DNA from: Betaproteobacteria bacterium
GTDB taxonomy: Bacteria; Pseudomonadota; Gammaproteobacteria; Burkholderiales; Burkholderiaceae_C
DNA length: 64,000 nt
Assembly: GCA_947453725.1 (NCBI GenBank)
Contig: CANGHH010000002.1
Coordinates: 186,001 to 250,000, forward strand
Reading direction: 5' to 3'
Within the stretch, counting starts at the first letter, position 1. Each line of letters opens with the position of its first letter. The translations under genes were made by a program, and so were the position numbers. Positions 1 to 15,029 of this stretch are shown here, one piece after another. The notes beneath the pieces are model-generated. The model saw only the letters and a program-made list of their open reading frames with translations. It was not told the origin of the DNA and made no database searches.

Positions 1-3000
1 ACCTGGGGCGCCACCACCGTCTTGTCGGACATCCGCACCAGCGCTCGCTTGCCATCGGCCGTGGTGACGATGACGGTGCGGCTGGCCAGTGCATAGCCGA
101 GGAAGGAGGCCGAGTCGTAGTAGGTGCTGCCGCCCAGGGTCCGCGCCACGGCGCCACCGGTGGCACTGTTGATGGCGATGAACCAGCTGCGGCCACCCGG
201 GTCGCACTGCACATTGGTCGGGATGTTGGCCGTCAGGGCCAGCGTGCCGCCGCTGGTCAGCGAGGCCTTGCTGACGACGCGGCTGTAGCTCAGGCCGCTG
301 TCCACCGGCAGGTCGATGTACCAGCCTCGGCGCAGCGCGAGGTCCAGCGCGTTGGTCGTCGCCTGGTAGGTGTTGGTGCTGCTGTTGTAGACCAGCGCCT
401 GGCAGACGAGGTTGCCGTTGCCGCCACCCGAGGGGCAGCTGGCGCCGTTCGTGCCGCGCAGGTCGGGCAGCGTGGGGCTGAGCACGCTGGTGTCGTCGAT
501 CAGGCCGTAGATGCTCTGGCGCTGGCTGGCCCAGGCGTTGGCACCGGTGCCCGGCACGTCTTCGTCGGCCAGGTAGCGCCCGGTGCCCAGGTAGACGATG
601 AACTTGGTGGCGCTGCCGGCGACCAGGCCCACTTCGGGCGGTGCGGTCACCGGCTGGTTCAGGGTGCCGCCGCTGTCGGTGAGCGCGGCGATCTTCTTGG
701 CCGTGGCGCTGTCCAGGTCGAAGCGCCAGACGTTGCCCAGCAGGTCGCCCCCATAGACATAGCGCACCAGGGCATCGGCGGCGGTGTTGGCCAGCTTGCC
801 CAGATGGGCCAGACCCGCCGGGCTGGCGGCCGAGCCGGCGCCGGTGCTGATGGCCACGGCCGAGCCGACATTGGACGGATCGATGATCCAGATGCGGCCC
901 ACGCCGTCCCCGCCGATGCTGCTGCCGTTGTCGTAGCCCGAGGCCACCACCACACGCCAGCCGGCTGCGGTGCGCACGATCAGCGGCGTGCCGAAGGAGT
1001 AGCCCATGTTGCCGGGGTTGAATTCCCACAGCACCTTGCTGACAGCGTCGGCTTCGGTGGCGGCCGCGTAGCTGGAGATGTCCAGTGCGTAGTAGCCGCG
1101 CCCACCCTTGCCCAGGCCGCCGGCCAGCAGGCGTGAGAAGGGCATGCCGGTCACTTCGGCCACGGCCGGTGTGCCGTCGACGTAGTACTGGTGCGCGTAG
1201 GTGGTGCTGGCCAGCTGCGCCAGATTGGCATGCACCAGGCGTGGCACATAGGCCCAGAGCTCCTGGCCGCGCGTGCTCACCGAAGCGTCGGTGCGGCCGT
1301 CGACGACGTGCAGCATGCCGTCGTTGGCGCCCTGGAAGATGATCGGCGTGTTGGCGCCGTAGTTCAGCACCACCGGTTCGGCGTTGACGATGTCGCCCAG
1401 CACGTCCTGGCGCTGGCGGTAGGTGCTGCCCTCGCCCGTCCGGTCACCGCGCAGGAAGTTGATGACGCCGGCGGTCAGGCTGGCTGGCGTGCCGGCGAAA
1501 TTGGCCGAGGTGAAGGCCTTGCCGGTGCTGCCGTTGTAGGACGCGATCTTGCGGCTGCTGGCGCTCTGGGTGGCGAGGTTCTGGCGGAATGACCAGAGGT
1601 CGGAGCCAGTCTGCAGCGCGGTGGTCGAGTCCAGCGAATAGGCCACCAGGTCGCCGTACCAGGAGCCCGAACGGTAGCTCGACGCGTAGCCCAGGTTGTT
1701 CAGCGTGATCTGGGCGTTGGCGACGGCCACGGCGGCGGCGGCGGCGTCTTTCGCGAAGGCATCGGTGACGACCTGGTTGAAGGCCGAGGTCAGCGCGGTA
1801 CCGTCTTCGGCGCTGAGGAAGAGCCCCCCGCCCTGCTTCGCGGTGTTGATCAGCAGCGGGTCGTTCTTCACCGCTTCGTCGGCAAAGCCGATGGTGTAGG
1901 TCAGCAGGTTGTTGCGCTTGCTGCGGCCGGTGGGCGCGGCCAGGTCGGGGCGCAGGTCGATGTCGTAGAGCGCCTTGGCGATGTCGTCCAGGTAGTCCGA
2001 TCCGGTCTGCACACCGCCGACGCTTTCATAAGGCTGCCGGGCCAGCTTGCGGTCCCAGTTCGCCACCGTGCCCGAACTGCCACCCACACAGTTGGCGGCC
2101 AGCACGCCCTGGCAGTCGCCGTCGTAGTCGCGCAGGTAGGCGTTCTTGTCGAAGCTGCGGTCGTTGGTCGGCCGGCCGTCGGTGACCAGGAAGGCATAGG
2201 AGCGCTGGCACCAGCTCTGGATCGGCTTCTGCGCCGCCGTGGCCGTGGTGCTGGTACAGGCCACGGGTGTGCCGCTGAGGCAGGAATTGGTCGCCGTCGG
2301 CGTGTCGGTGCCCCATTTCTTGAAGAAGCTGTCGATGTTGACGCCGCTGACCGTACCGGCCGTGATGTTGCCGTTGTAGCCCGTGGCCATGTAGCGGCCG
2401 ATGTCGGACAGCGTCGTCGACAACGGCGTGGTGCCCCCTGGCGAACCGAGGCCCGGGATGGTGGTGCCGGTGATGGTGCTGCGGCTGCTGGTCGTGAGGT
2501 CGGCCATGGCGATCTTCAGTGCTCCGCCATCGCCGCCCGAGTTGTAGGTGCTGAGCCCGACGCGGACCAGGGCGCTGGCACTGCCGGTGGCCACCGGCAG
2601 GCCGCCGATCACCGATTTCACCGAGGCCGTGGCGTGGTCCCAGCGGCTGCCCACGCTGCCTGAATTGACCGGCTTCAGGCCGCTGCCCGGCCAGCTGGCG
2701 CCGGTGGTCTCGTTGTAGGTCCCGAAATACCAGTTGAGGAAGTTGCCGGTGTAGCTGCCCGTGGTGTCGCCCACCGAGCCCGTGGTGACCAATTGCGCCG
2801 GGTAGGTGGCCGTATTGACGAAGCAGGCCTGCTTCACGCCCGAGGTGGTGGTTCTGGAGCTGTGCTGGTATTTCTGCGTCGCGGTGCCGACCGTGAATTG
2901 CGGTTTGCTGCTGGAGACGGCCAGGTAGACGGTCGAACCGGCGGCGATGACGGTCAGGCTCGAGGTCGCGGTGCAGCTGGCCAGGTAGGTGGTGCTGGCG

Positions 3001-3221
3001 CTGTAGGGGGCCCCCGGGACGACGTGGAACATCGAGCCCGAGCTGTCCACCATGAACATGAAGTTCGGCGCGACGTTGTTCTTCACGGCCATTGGCACGT
3101 CGTTGATGGCTTGGGCGTGGACCGTGCCCACTGCCGCGATGGCCACCAGGGCGGCCCAGGCCAGCCCCAGTCGGTGTGAGCGCCAGCGCAGCGCTGGCGA
3201 CAGGCGAAGGTGGCTGCTCAT
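1..3221 (-). CDS. pilY1: PilY1-type pilus tip adhesin (3' end beyond window)
   Basis: This is the large tip-associated protein of the type IV pilus, needed for pilus assembly, adhesion and surface sensing. Translation from the ATG at 3221 stays open to base 3, giving about 1073 residues with the C-terminus missing. A signal peptide ends near residue 37 (VHAQA). A von Willebrand A domain follows, with MIDAS motif DSSGS at residues 59-63 and the typical PilY1 stretch FLNW. The C-terminal half has the PilY1 beta-propeller features, such as FQGANDGMLHV and VYGGDLLGNVWRFD. It is the last visible gene of the pilE-fimT-pilV-pilW-pilX-pilY1 operon and starts 43 bases after pilX. Family assignment is firm. 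Confidence 0.93.
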   Translation of the reverse strand, partial: MSSHLRLSPALRWRSHRLGLAWAALVAIAAVGTVHAQAINDVPMAVKNNVAPNFMFMVDSSGSMFHVVPGAPYSASTTYLASCTATSSLTVIAAGSTVYLAVSSSKPQFTVGTATQKYQHSSRTTTSGVKQACFVNTATYPAQLVTTGSVGDTTGSYTGNFLNWYFGTYNETTGASWPGSGLKPVNSGSVGSRWDHATASVKSVIGGLPVATGSASALVRVGLSTYNSGGDGGALKIAMADLTTSSRSTITGTTIPGLGSPGGTTPLSTTLSDIGRYMATGYNGNITAGTVSGVNIDSFFKKWGTDTPTATNSCLSGTPVACTSTTATAAQKPIQSWCQRSYAFLVTDGRPTNDRSFDKNAYLRDYDGDCQGVLAANCVGGSSGTVANWDRKLARQPYESVGGVQTGSDYLDDIAKALYDIDLRPDLAAPTGRSKRNNLLTYTIGFADEAVKNDPLLINTAKQGGGLFLSAEDGTALTSAFNQVVTDAFAKDAAAAAVAVANAQITLNNLGYASSYRSGSWYGDLVAYSLDSTTALQTGSDLWSFRQNLATQSASSRKIASYNGSTGKAFTSANFAGTPASLTAGVINFLRGDRTGEGSTYRQRQDVLGDIVNAEPVVLNYGANTPIIFQGANDGMLHVVDGRTDASVSTRGQELWAYVPRLVHANLAQLASTTYAHQYYVDGTPAVAEVTGMPFSRLLAGGLGKGGRGYYALDISSYAAATEADAVSKVLWEFNPGNMGYSFGTPLIVRTAAGWRVVVASGYDNGSSIGGDGVGRIWIIDPSNVGSAVAISTGAGSAASPAGLAHLGKLANTAADALVRYVYGGDLLGNVWRFDLDSATAKKIAALTDSGGTLNQPVTAPPEVGLVAGSATKFIVYLGTGRYLADEDVPGTGANAWASQRQSIYGLIDDTSVLSPTLPDLRGTNGASCPSGGGNGNLVCQALVYNSSTNTYQATTNALDLALRRGWYIDLPVDSGLSYSRVVSKASLTSGGTLALTANIPTNVQCDPGGRSWFIAINSATGGAVARTLGGSTYYDSASFLGYALASRTVIVTTADGKRALVRMSDKTVVAPQ

Positions 3222-3264
3222 GGGGGTGCTCGGTTGGGGGGTTGGCGCGCGACCACGGGTCGCA

Positions 3265-3879
3265 TCAGGCGCTGGTGGCGGGGCCGGAGAACATGGCCTC
3301 GAACCAGCTCTCGGTGCCGCGCGGGCCGCGCACCCGGGTGACGACCCGGTAGCGCAGCGGAATGCTGTAGGCCGAACCGGCACCGATGTTGGCCTCGTAT
3401 TCGCACTTGGCGCGGATGTCGTTGATGTCGGTCAGCGTCGGATTGCTGCTGCACATGCGCTCGATGACGAACTGCACGCGGTATTCGCCGCTGTCGGTGC
3501 CGCAACTGGTCACGCTGGCGCCTTGCGGGTCGACACAGGCCACGCTGGTCCAGTCGATGACCGAGGGGAAGCCGCGGCTGTCGGTGGCGGTCTGGCGGGT
3601 GCTGTAGTAGCGATTGGCCACCGCCGTGTTGCCGCCGCCGCCGGCCACCGTGCTGGCGGCGGCGTTGATGGCGTCGGTCAAGGCGCGGTCGGCCGCCTGA
3701 GCTGCGGCGCGCTGGAAGGAAAAGTTGCCCGCGATGACATTGCCCGAGTCGATGCTGCGCATGGCACCGGCGCCCGCCAGCAGCAGCAGGGCCAGGGCCA
3801 CCAGCACCACCAGCAGCACCAGCCCCTGCTGCGGCCCTTGGCGCTTGGTGCGGCCGTGACGCGGTGCGAGGCTGCGCAT
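3265..3879 (-). CDS. pilX: Minor pilin-like assembly protein PilX
   Basis: About 204 residues. PilX is one of the minor pilins that prime pilus assembly and bring PilY1 to the tip. The N-terminus is basic (RHGRTKRQ) and is followed by one long hydrophobic helix, GLVLLVVLVALALLLLAGAG. The motif is Q-Q-G then L-V-L-L, without the F-T-L-x-E core of ordinary prepilins, which is typical of PilX. Several paired cysteines lie in the globular part. The ATG at 3879 overlaps the pilW stop (ATGA), which supports this start over longer frames. Its position between pilW and pilY1 is the standard one. Confidence 0.85.
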   Translation of the reverse strand: MRSLAPRHGRTKRQGPQQGLVLLVVLVALALLLLAGAGAMRSIDSGNVIAGNFSFQRAAAQAADRALTDAINAAASTVAGGGGNTAVANRYYSTRQTATDSRGFPSVIDWTSVACVDPQGASVTSCGTDSGEYRVQFVIERMCSSNPTLTDINDIRAKCEYEANIGAGSAYSIPLRYRVVTRVRGPRGTESWFEAMFSGPATSA

Positions 3880-5063
3880 CAGGTGCTCCAGATCACGTTG
3901 CGCAGCGGGATCACCGCCTGGTGCACGCGGTAGCGGTACTGGCGCCAGTTGGCACCGCTGGGCACGCCGACCCCGCTGAGGTTGATGACCGGCGCCTGGG
4001 CGTCGTCGAAGGAACAGGGGCCGGTGTTCACCACGCCGCTGCCGTTGGTGCAACTCGCCGCCGTCACGTCGCCGTTGCCACGCTCCTTGGCCCGCGACAC
4101 GATGACGACGCGGACGGCCTTGATGCGACCGATGTCGCTGGCACCCGGGCTGGCCCAGCTGCCGCTGGCATCCACCCAGTCGTTGACCACGTCGCTGCTG
4201 GCGCTGGCCGATACGCCGTACTGCGCCTTCATCAACACGATGTCGGGGACCAGCGCGTTGGCGCCGCCGCGCATCGTCAGCGGCGCGGTGCTGCAGCCCG
4301 GGCTGTCGCTGAAGGCGTTGTAGCGCACCAGGGTTTCGCACAGCACGGCAAAGGCGTCCTGGCGAAACTGCGGGCCCAGGCGGTAGACCACCGCCGGACC
4401 GCTGACCGCGCCGGCCGAGACGAAGCCGTAGCGTGTCTCCGTGGTGAAGGTCCCCGCCGGGGCGTTGTAGCTGGCGTTGGCCGTGTGGGTCACGCTTTTG
4501 CATTGGCTGGCATTGCCGCCGCAGGCCGTGCTGGTGGACGGCGCGGCCGTCACCTGGAACAGGCTGCACGGCACCGTGGTGGCACCCGGAATGCCGACGA
4601 TGACCAGGTCATTGAGGGCCAACAGGCCGCTGTCGGTGACTGCCAGGTCCGCGTCGGTGCTGGCCATCGGTGCCAGCACCGGCATCGCCGACAGCGGCCC
4701 GATGGCGTTGGAAGCGGTGAAGATCAGGCGGTCCGACGCCGTGGCCGAGCCACCGGCCACGATGCGCGCCGGCAGCAATGGCGCGCCATTCGAGACCACG
4801 GCGCCGGCGCGCCAGGCGTTGAACTGCTGGCACAGCGGCTGGCCGTTGCTGAACAGGCCGGTGCCGGCCTCGCGCCCGGCGGCGTCGACCAGCGACAGGG
4901 CCATCTGCACACCCACCTGGGCGGCCGAGGTGCCCGCCACGCTGCGGAACTGCTGGCCCATGGAGACCATCGTCATGCCGACGGCCAGCGACAGCACCAG
5001 GCCGATGGCCATCGCCACCATCAGTTCGACCAGCGTGAAGCCGCTCTGGCGTGCGGGCTTCAT
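3879..5063 (-). CDS. pilW: Type IV minor prepilin PilW
   Basis: About 394 residues. PilW is a minor pilin of the initiation complex at the pilus tip. The start at 5063 gives a short leader MKPARQSG, the prepilin peptidase site G/FTLVELM, and a hydrophobic helix MVAMAIGLVLSLAVG. The rest is a large globular domain, longer than a major pilin, as expected for PilW. The ATG overlaps the pilV stop (ATGA). The longer in-frame start near 5129 would put a polar 22-residue tail ahead of the leader and is less likely. Confidence 0.88.
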   Translation of the reverse strand: MKPARQSGFTLVELMVAMAIGLVLSLAVGMTMVSMGQQFRSVAGTSAAQVGVQMALSLVDAAGREAGTGLFSNGQPLCQQFNAWRAGAVVSNGAPLLPARIVAGGSATASDRLIFTASNAIGPLSAMPVLAPMASTDADLAVTDSGLLALNDLVIVGIPGATTVPCSLFQVTAAPSTSTACGGNASQCKSVTHTANASYNAPAGTFTTETRYGFVSAGAVSGPAVVYRLGPQFRQDAFAVLCETLVRYNAFSDSPGCSTAPLTMRGGANALVPDIVLMKAQYGVSASASSDVVNDWVDASGSWASPGASDIGRIKAVRVVIVSRAKERGNGDVTAASCTNGSGVVNTGPCSFDDAQAPVINLSGVGVPSGANWRQYRYRVHQAVIPLRNVIWST

Positions 5064-5542
5064 GACTGCCACTGCACGACGTTGGTCACCGACAGGCTGC
5101 GCGGCGCGTCGCTGCCGTTCTGCCAGCACAGCTGCACGGTGACGCGGCTCGTGGCGGCATCGACCACCACCTGCTGCATGTCGGCCGTGGCATTCGGCAA
5201 CTGCCGCGCCACCTCGGTGAGCCAGCCGGTGACGGTGGCGTTGCTCGAAGCCGTTCCCGTGGGCGCACAGGCGGTGCTGCCCGTGGCGTGGTGGGCGTAG
5301 GCGCTGGCGCTGGTCGGATCGGCGATCAGCAGCCGGGCCATCAACTGGTCGGCCAGGAAGGCGGCCGTGGTGCGGTCGCGCGCGTCGGTGGCCATGCGCA
5401 GCGCGGTGGCCTGCAGGCTCACCAGCGCCAGCAGGCCCAGCGAAAAGATCACCAGCGACACCAGGACCTCGATCATCGAGAAGCCGCGTGGCGCCCGCGC
5501 CGCCTGACGCGGCCGACGCAGCAGATGCATGCGTTCGCGCAT
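5060..5542 (-). CDS. pilV: Type IV minor prepilin PilV
   Basis: About 160 residues. The leader MRERMHLLRRPRQAARAPRG precedes a prepilin cleavage site G/FSMIEVLVSL and a hydrophobic segment VIFSLGLLALVSLQATALRM, the PilV hallmark. The start at 5542 overlaps the fimT stop (ATGA); an internal ATG at 5530 (MHLLRR) is an alternative. PilV is a minor pilin of the initiation complex. The gene sits between the FimT-like gene and pilW, the usual order. Confidence 0.88.
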   Translation of the reverse strand: MRERMHLLRRPRQAARAPRGFSMIEVLVSLVIFSLGLLALVSLQATALRMATDARDRTTAAFLADQLMARLLIADPTSASAYAHHATGSTACAPTGTASSNATVTGWLTEVARQLPNATADMQQVVVDAATSRVTVQLCWQNGSDAPRSLSVTNVVQWQS

Positions 5543-6060
5543 CAGCAGCTCCTCGGGTCGCCCACGCTGTGCAGATTGGGGTCGCACAGGCGGATCAGGC
5601 CACTGCCGAAGATGTCGACCTGGCGCAAATCGGTGTTCGCCACGGGCGACGACAGCTGGACCTGGCTGAGGTAGGTGCCGGTACTGTCGACGAAGCCGTT
5701 GGGCATGAACACCACCACCCGGCTGCCGTTGCTGGAACTGGCACTGATGCCCGCGGTTTCGCCGTCGGCCCGCTGTTGCAGGGTGCTGGCCGGGCTGACC
5801 TGGGCCACGGCCCAGCCCGCACCGCCGGCGTTCAGCGTGAAGCTGACGCTGGTGTTGCGCCTGGCGGCCTCGGCGCGCGCGTAGCTCAGACCCGTGACGA
5901 TGCCCTCCGTGGCGCGCTGCAGCCGGTGGTTGGCGACCTGCAGCGACACGCTGGGTGCGGCCAGCGACAGCGCCACCGACAGGATGGCCACCGTGATCAT
6001 CAGCTCGATCAAGGTCAGTCCGCGCACCCGTGCCGCCGGGCGTTGAATTCGATTCAGCAT
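5542..6060 (-). CDS. fimT: FimT/FimU-type minor pseudopilin (GspH family)
   Basis: About 172 residues. It starts [14 protein letters not shown], then the cleavage site G/LTLIELM and helix ITVAILSVALSLAAPS. The C-terminal part resembles the FimT/GspH domain (YARAEAARRN, then a strand-rich region ending in VGDPRSC). FimT/FimU proteins are minor pilins; some bind DNA in natural transformation, but I cannot tell that from sequence here. It overlaps pilE by 7 bases and pilV by the ATGA motif. FimT and FimU are hard to separate by eye. Confidence 0.8.
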   Translation of the reverse strand: MLNRIQRPAARVRGLTLIELMITVAILSVALSLAAPSVSLQVANHRLQRATEGIVTGLSYARAEAARRNTSVSFTLNAGGAGWAVAQVSPASTLQQRADGETAGISASSSNGSRVVVFMPNGFVDSTGTYLSQVQLSSPVANTDLRQVDIFGSGLIRLCDPNLHSVGDPRSC

Positions 6061-6551
6061 GTGTCCCCCTTGCGGCGGAGCCAGCAGTTCACCGGCAGCC
6101 CTGTGGCGCCCGGAAATGCAGTCGTCTGTTGCAGGTTGTCCTGGTCCACCGTGTAGGCGGTGTCGCTCAGACCGGCCGACGATTTGCCGCTGGCCGTCAG
6201 CAGGAAAGTCTGGTTGCTGGCGCTGCCGCCCCACGTGCAGCTGTAGGTGAAGTTGTCACCGGTGGGCGCTGCCACGCCGCAGGCCGTGGCGCTGCTGCCG
6301 TAGTGCCGGTTGTCCTGGTAGTACTGCTCCAGGCGCACGCGGGCGCTGGCCAGCGTGCCGGTGGCCTCCACCAGGCGGCTGCGCCGCACCGAGTCGGTGT
6401 ATTGCGGGTAGGCGACGGCGGCGATGATGGCCACGATGGCCACCGCCACCATCAGCTCGATGAGGGTGAAGCCGTCGGGGCGTGGACCCGACAAGGGTAC
6501 GCACAAGCGACGCCGGGATCCGGGCATTGGCGGTACGGGCAAGGCTGACAT
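6054..6551 (-). CDS. pilE: PilE-type (minor) type IV prepilin
   Basis: About 165 residues from ATG 6551, or 157 from ATG 6527; no strong ribosome-binding site separates them. The leader ends PRPDG, followed by cleavage site [22 protein letters not shown] PilE signature follows, [12 protein letters not shown], and [13 protein letters not shown] is typical of PilE-like minor pilins in Gram-negatives. Two C-terminal cysteines (NCWL and DTC) could close a disulfide loop. It is the first gene of the minor-pilin operon, so the promoter should lie between 6552 and the hairpin at 6676-6720. Confidence 0.85.
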   Translation of the reverse strand: MSALPVPPMPGSRRRLCVPLSGPRPDGFTLIELMVAVAIVAIIAAVAYPQYTDSVRRSRLVEATGTLASARVRLEQYYQDNRHYGSSATACGVAAPTGDNFTYSCTWGGSASNQTFLLTASGKSSAGLSDTAYTVDQDNLQQTTAFPGATGLPVNCWLRRKGDTC

Positions 6552-6675
6552 GGGGCTGTGACGACTCTGGTGATCGGCAAGAGGCTGATCTCTCGTCACC
6601 ATGTCGGCCTGTCGGCGCCCGACGTGAGCCCTGCTGTGCGACAAAACGCCTGCTGGCGCAAGCGCATGTAACAGC

Positions 6676-6720
6676 GCCCGCCTCACAACGCCAAATTGAA
6701 GGTGGCGTTGCAGGGCGGGC
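6676..6720 (-). terminator. Long hairpin after gltD, without U-tract
   Basis: An inverted repeat of 7 bp (6676-6682 with 6714-6720) and 8 bp (CAACGCCA at 6686-6693 with TGGCGTTG at 6703-6710) is separated by a 3x3 bubble and has a 9-base loop. It lies 28 bases past the gltD stop. No T-run follows on the minus strand, so it could be an mRNA 3'-end stabiliser or a Rho-assisted end rather than a classic intrinsic terminator. Confidence 0.45.
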
Positions 6721-6747
6721 GACGCGGGCCCGGCGGCCCGGCGGGGC

Positions 6748-8214
<1,467 letters not shown>

Positions 8215-8229
8215 GGTGTTGCTCTGTAT

Positions 8230-12981
<4,752 letters not shown>

Positions 12982-13051
12982 GGCGCGCTCCTGGCGGTTC
13001 GAGGGTGACAAGGGTGGCGAGCCTAACGCAGTGCAACACAGCGGGCAAGCG

Positions 13052-13081
13052 TGTATAAATGGGGTCAGACACTCAATACAA
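13052..13081 (-). promoter_or_regulatory. Possible gltBD promoter
   Basis: On the minus strand TTGTAT (13076-13081) and TATACA (13052-13057) lie 18 bases apart, about 70 bases upstream of the gltB start. They match three and four of six consensus positions, so this is only a candidate. The boxes fall inside the AT-rich block that also carries the repeat tags described separately. Confidence 0.3.
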
Positions 13082-13118
13082 CGGTGTCGTTTCTGAATTC
13101 ACATTTAATAGGGACAGA
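13057..13118. repeat. AT-rich spacer with two related 13-base tags
   Basis: AAATGGGGTCAGA at 13057-13069 and TAATAGGGACAGA at 13106-13118 match at 10 of 13 positions and lie 49 bases apart in direct orientation. The block is far richer in A+T than the flanking coding DNA. From memory, such GGGGTCAGA and TAGGGACAGA tags occur beside REP-associated transposase genes in betaproteobacteria, which fits the transposase-like gene ending at 13186. Confidence 0.45.
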
Positions 13119-13185
13119 TCAACAGGCGGCGAAGCCAACGACTGACCCGGCGGCGCATGCAGGGCCCGTGCCAGGGCTGCGCGGC

Positions 13186-13860
13186 TCAGCCCGGCGTGGA
13201 TCGCGGCCGCCCGCGCGGCCGCGGGCGCGCGGGGCGGTCGCAGGCCAGCGCCACGGCCGCCGCGAAGCCGGCCGACCCCGAGGCCCAGCCACCGAGCGCC
13301 GCTTGACGCAGGCCGTTGGCGACGTCCGGCGGCAGGCCCTGCGCCAGAAGGGTGCGCAGCGCAGCCTCGCGCTCGAAAGGGGTGTTGCCCAGCGCCCAGA
13401 TTTCCGGCAGGTCGCGCAGCAGCGTCACGCGGGCGCCCCCGCTGTGATGGCCGGCGCTGGTGACGCCGGGCTCGGCCGACAGGCCGTCGATCAGCCGCAG
13501 CACGTTCAGGCGGGTGACGCCGGGTTCGACCACCGCGCAGCGGTAGCGGCCGTCCCACAGCGTGCCGCGGCGGCCGTGGCGGCGGTTGTAGGCGCCGCCG
13601 TAGCGCCGGCCCAGCGCCTGCACCAGCCGGCTCAGCCCGTCGGCCTGTTCGGGCGTGGCCAGCAACTGCAGTTCGGTCGGCAGCAGCGCGTAGGCGTGGA
13701 TCTGGACCTGCTCGGCGGCGGCGGCTTCCTGCAGTGCGGCCAGGCAGGCGCTGCGGTCGGCGGCATCGGCGCAGATGCCGGCGCCGCCCAGCCCGCTGTG
13801 GGCGCGCAGGATCAGGTGGTGCGCCTCGCCGGGCAGCAGCAGACGCGGCAGCCGGGCCAC
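13186..13860 (-). CDS. IS200-like/REP-associated transposase-like protein, HUH motif lost
   Basis: 224 residues from a GTG start. It resembles the Y1-type transposases linked to REP elements: MARLPRL at the N-terminus, a PHHVIQRG-like region (EAHHLILRAH), HAYALLPTELQLLATP, and LGRRYGGAYNRRHGRRGTLW. Family members usually carry H-x-H, as in MPNHVHLL; here residues 63-65 are Glu-Leu-Gln, so the metal-binding HUH pair is absent. Tyrosines 87 and 91 remain in the helix where such enzymes carry their tyrosines. It lies 20 bases after dgt. It is either a decayed copy or a repurposed DNA-binding protein; mobility is unlikely. Confidence 0.75.
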   Translation of the reverse strand: MARLPRLLLPGEAHHLILRAHSGLGGAGICADAADRSACLAALQEAAAAEQVQIHAYALLPTELQLLATPEQADGLSRLVQALGRRYGGAYNRRHGRRGTLWDGRYRCAVVEPGVTRLNVLRLIDGLSAEPGVTSAGHHSGGARVTLLRDLPEIWALGNTPFEREAALRTLLAQGLPPDVANGLRQAALGGWASGSAGFAAAVALACDRPARPRPRGRPRSTPG

Positions 13861-13880
13861 GGTCGGCGCTCCCTCGGCGC

Positions 13881-15029
13881 TCAGTCGGCGAACAGCCGCC
13901 GCCCGGTCAGGCGGTGGTGTTCTCGCTGGGCGTAGCGGTCGGTCATGCCGGCAATGTAGTCGGCCACCGAGCGCGGCAGGTCGGCCGCGGCCGCAAAGTC
14001 GGCCGGCATCTCGGCGGGCGCGGCGGTGTAGGCGGCATAGAGCTCGGCCACCATCTGGCGCGCCAGCGCCGTCGATTGCGTGACTTGCGGGTGGCGGTAC
14101 AGCGCGCTGAACAGGAAGCGCTTCAGCTCGGCGTTCTGCGCGTGCAGCGCCGGACTGAAGCGCAGCAGCGGCGGCAGTTGCCGGGCGGCGTCAGCGTCGG
14201 CGGGCTGGTGTTCGGCCAGCGCGGCAGTGCTGGTGGCCACCAGGTCGTGGATCTGGGCCGACAGCAGCCGGCGCAGGGTCTCGAACAGCAAGCGCTTGGG
14301 CTGGGCGTCCAGCGCGGGAAAGTCGGCCAGCACCGCGCGCCGCCAGTGGCCGAACAATGGCACCGCGTCGAGTTGCGCCGGCGTGATCAGCCCGGCGCGC
14401 ACACCGTCGTCGATGTCGTGGGCGTTGTAGGCCATCGCATCGCTGAGGTTGACCAGCTGCGCCTCCAGGCTGGGCTGGGTGCCGGCGATGAAGCGTTGCG
14501 CCGGGCCGTCGGGTTCGGACTCCACCAGCCTTTCGGCGTTGCGCGCCGAGCAGTGCTTGAGGATGCCCTCGCGCGTTTCGAAGCTGAGGTTCAGGCCGTC
14601 GAAGGCCGGGTAGCGGATTTCCAGCGCGTCGACCACCCGCAGGCTCTGCAGGTTGTGCTCGAAGCCACCGTGCGCGGCCATGCAGGCCTGCAGTGCGTCC
14701 TGGCCGGCGTGGCCGAAAGGCGTGTGGCCCAGGTCATGGGCCAGCGCGATGCCCTCGACCAGGTCTTCGTTCAGCTGCAGCGCGCGGGCCGCCGAGCGGC
14801 CCAGTTGCGCGACTTCCAGCGAGTGCGTCAGCCGCGTGCGGAAGAGGTCGCCTTCGTGGTTGATGAAGACCTGCGTCTTGTACACCAGGCGCCGAAAGGC
14901 CGTGCTGTGGACGATGCGGTCGCGGTCGCGCTGGTGGTCGTTGCGCGGCGGCGCCGGCGCCTCGGCGACGCGCCGGCCGCGCGAGCGCCGCGGGTCGCTG
15001 GCCCAGCGGGCGAGGGTGCCGGCCGTCAC
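13881..15029 (-). CDS. dgt: Deoxyguanosinetriphosphate triphosphohydrolase-like protein
   Basis: 382 residues, the size of the short dGTPase-like group. It is an HD-domain phosphohydrolase expected to cleave dNTPs to the deoxynucleoside and triphosphate. The metal ligands are in [10 protein letters not shown] and [11 protein letters not shown], with the later Asp in [15 protein letters not shown]. The start is GTG at 15029, overlapping the aroB stop as GTGA. The aroB-dgt-gltB order is common in betaproteobacteria. Confidence 0.92.
   Translation of the reverse strand: MTAGTLARWASDPRRSRGRRVAEAPAPPRNDHQRDRDRIVHSTAFRRLVYKTQVFINHEGDLFRTRLTHSLEVAQLGRSAARALQLNEDLVEGIALAHDLGHTPFGHAGQDALQACMAAHGGFEHNLQSLRVVDALEIRYPAFDGLNLSFETREGILKHCSARNAERLVESEPDGPAQRFIAGTQPSLEAQLVNLSDAMAYNAHDIDDGVRAGLITPAQLDAVPLFGHWRRAVLADFPALDAQPKRLLFETLRRLLSAQIHDLVATSTAALAEHQPADADAARQLPPLLRFSPALHAQNAELKRFLFSALYRHPQVTQSTALARQMVAELYAAYTAAPAEMPADFAAAADLPRSVADYIAGMTDRYAQREHHRLTGRRLFAD

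Noticed and set aside
1..3221. Possible broken pilY1 because no full-length frame is closed within the window
   Set aside because: Translation is continuous in one frame from 3221 to the left edge; the gene is merely cut by the window.
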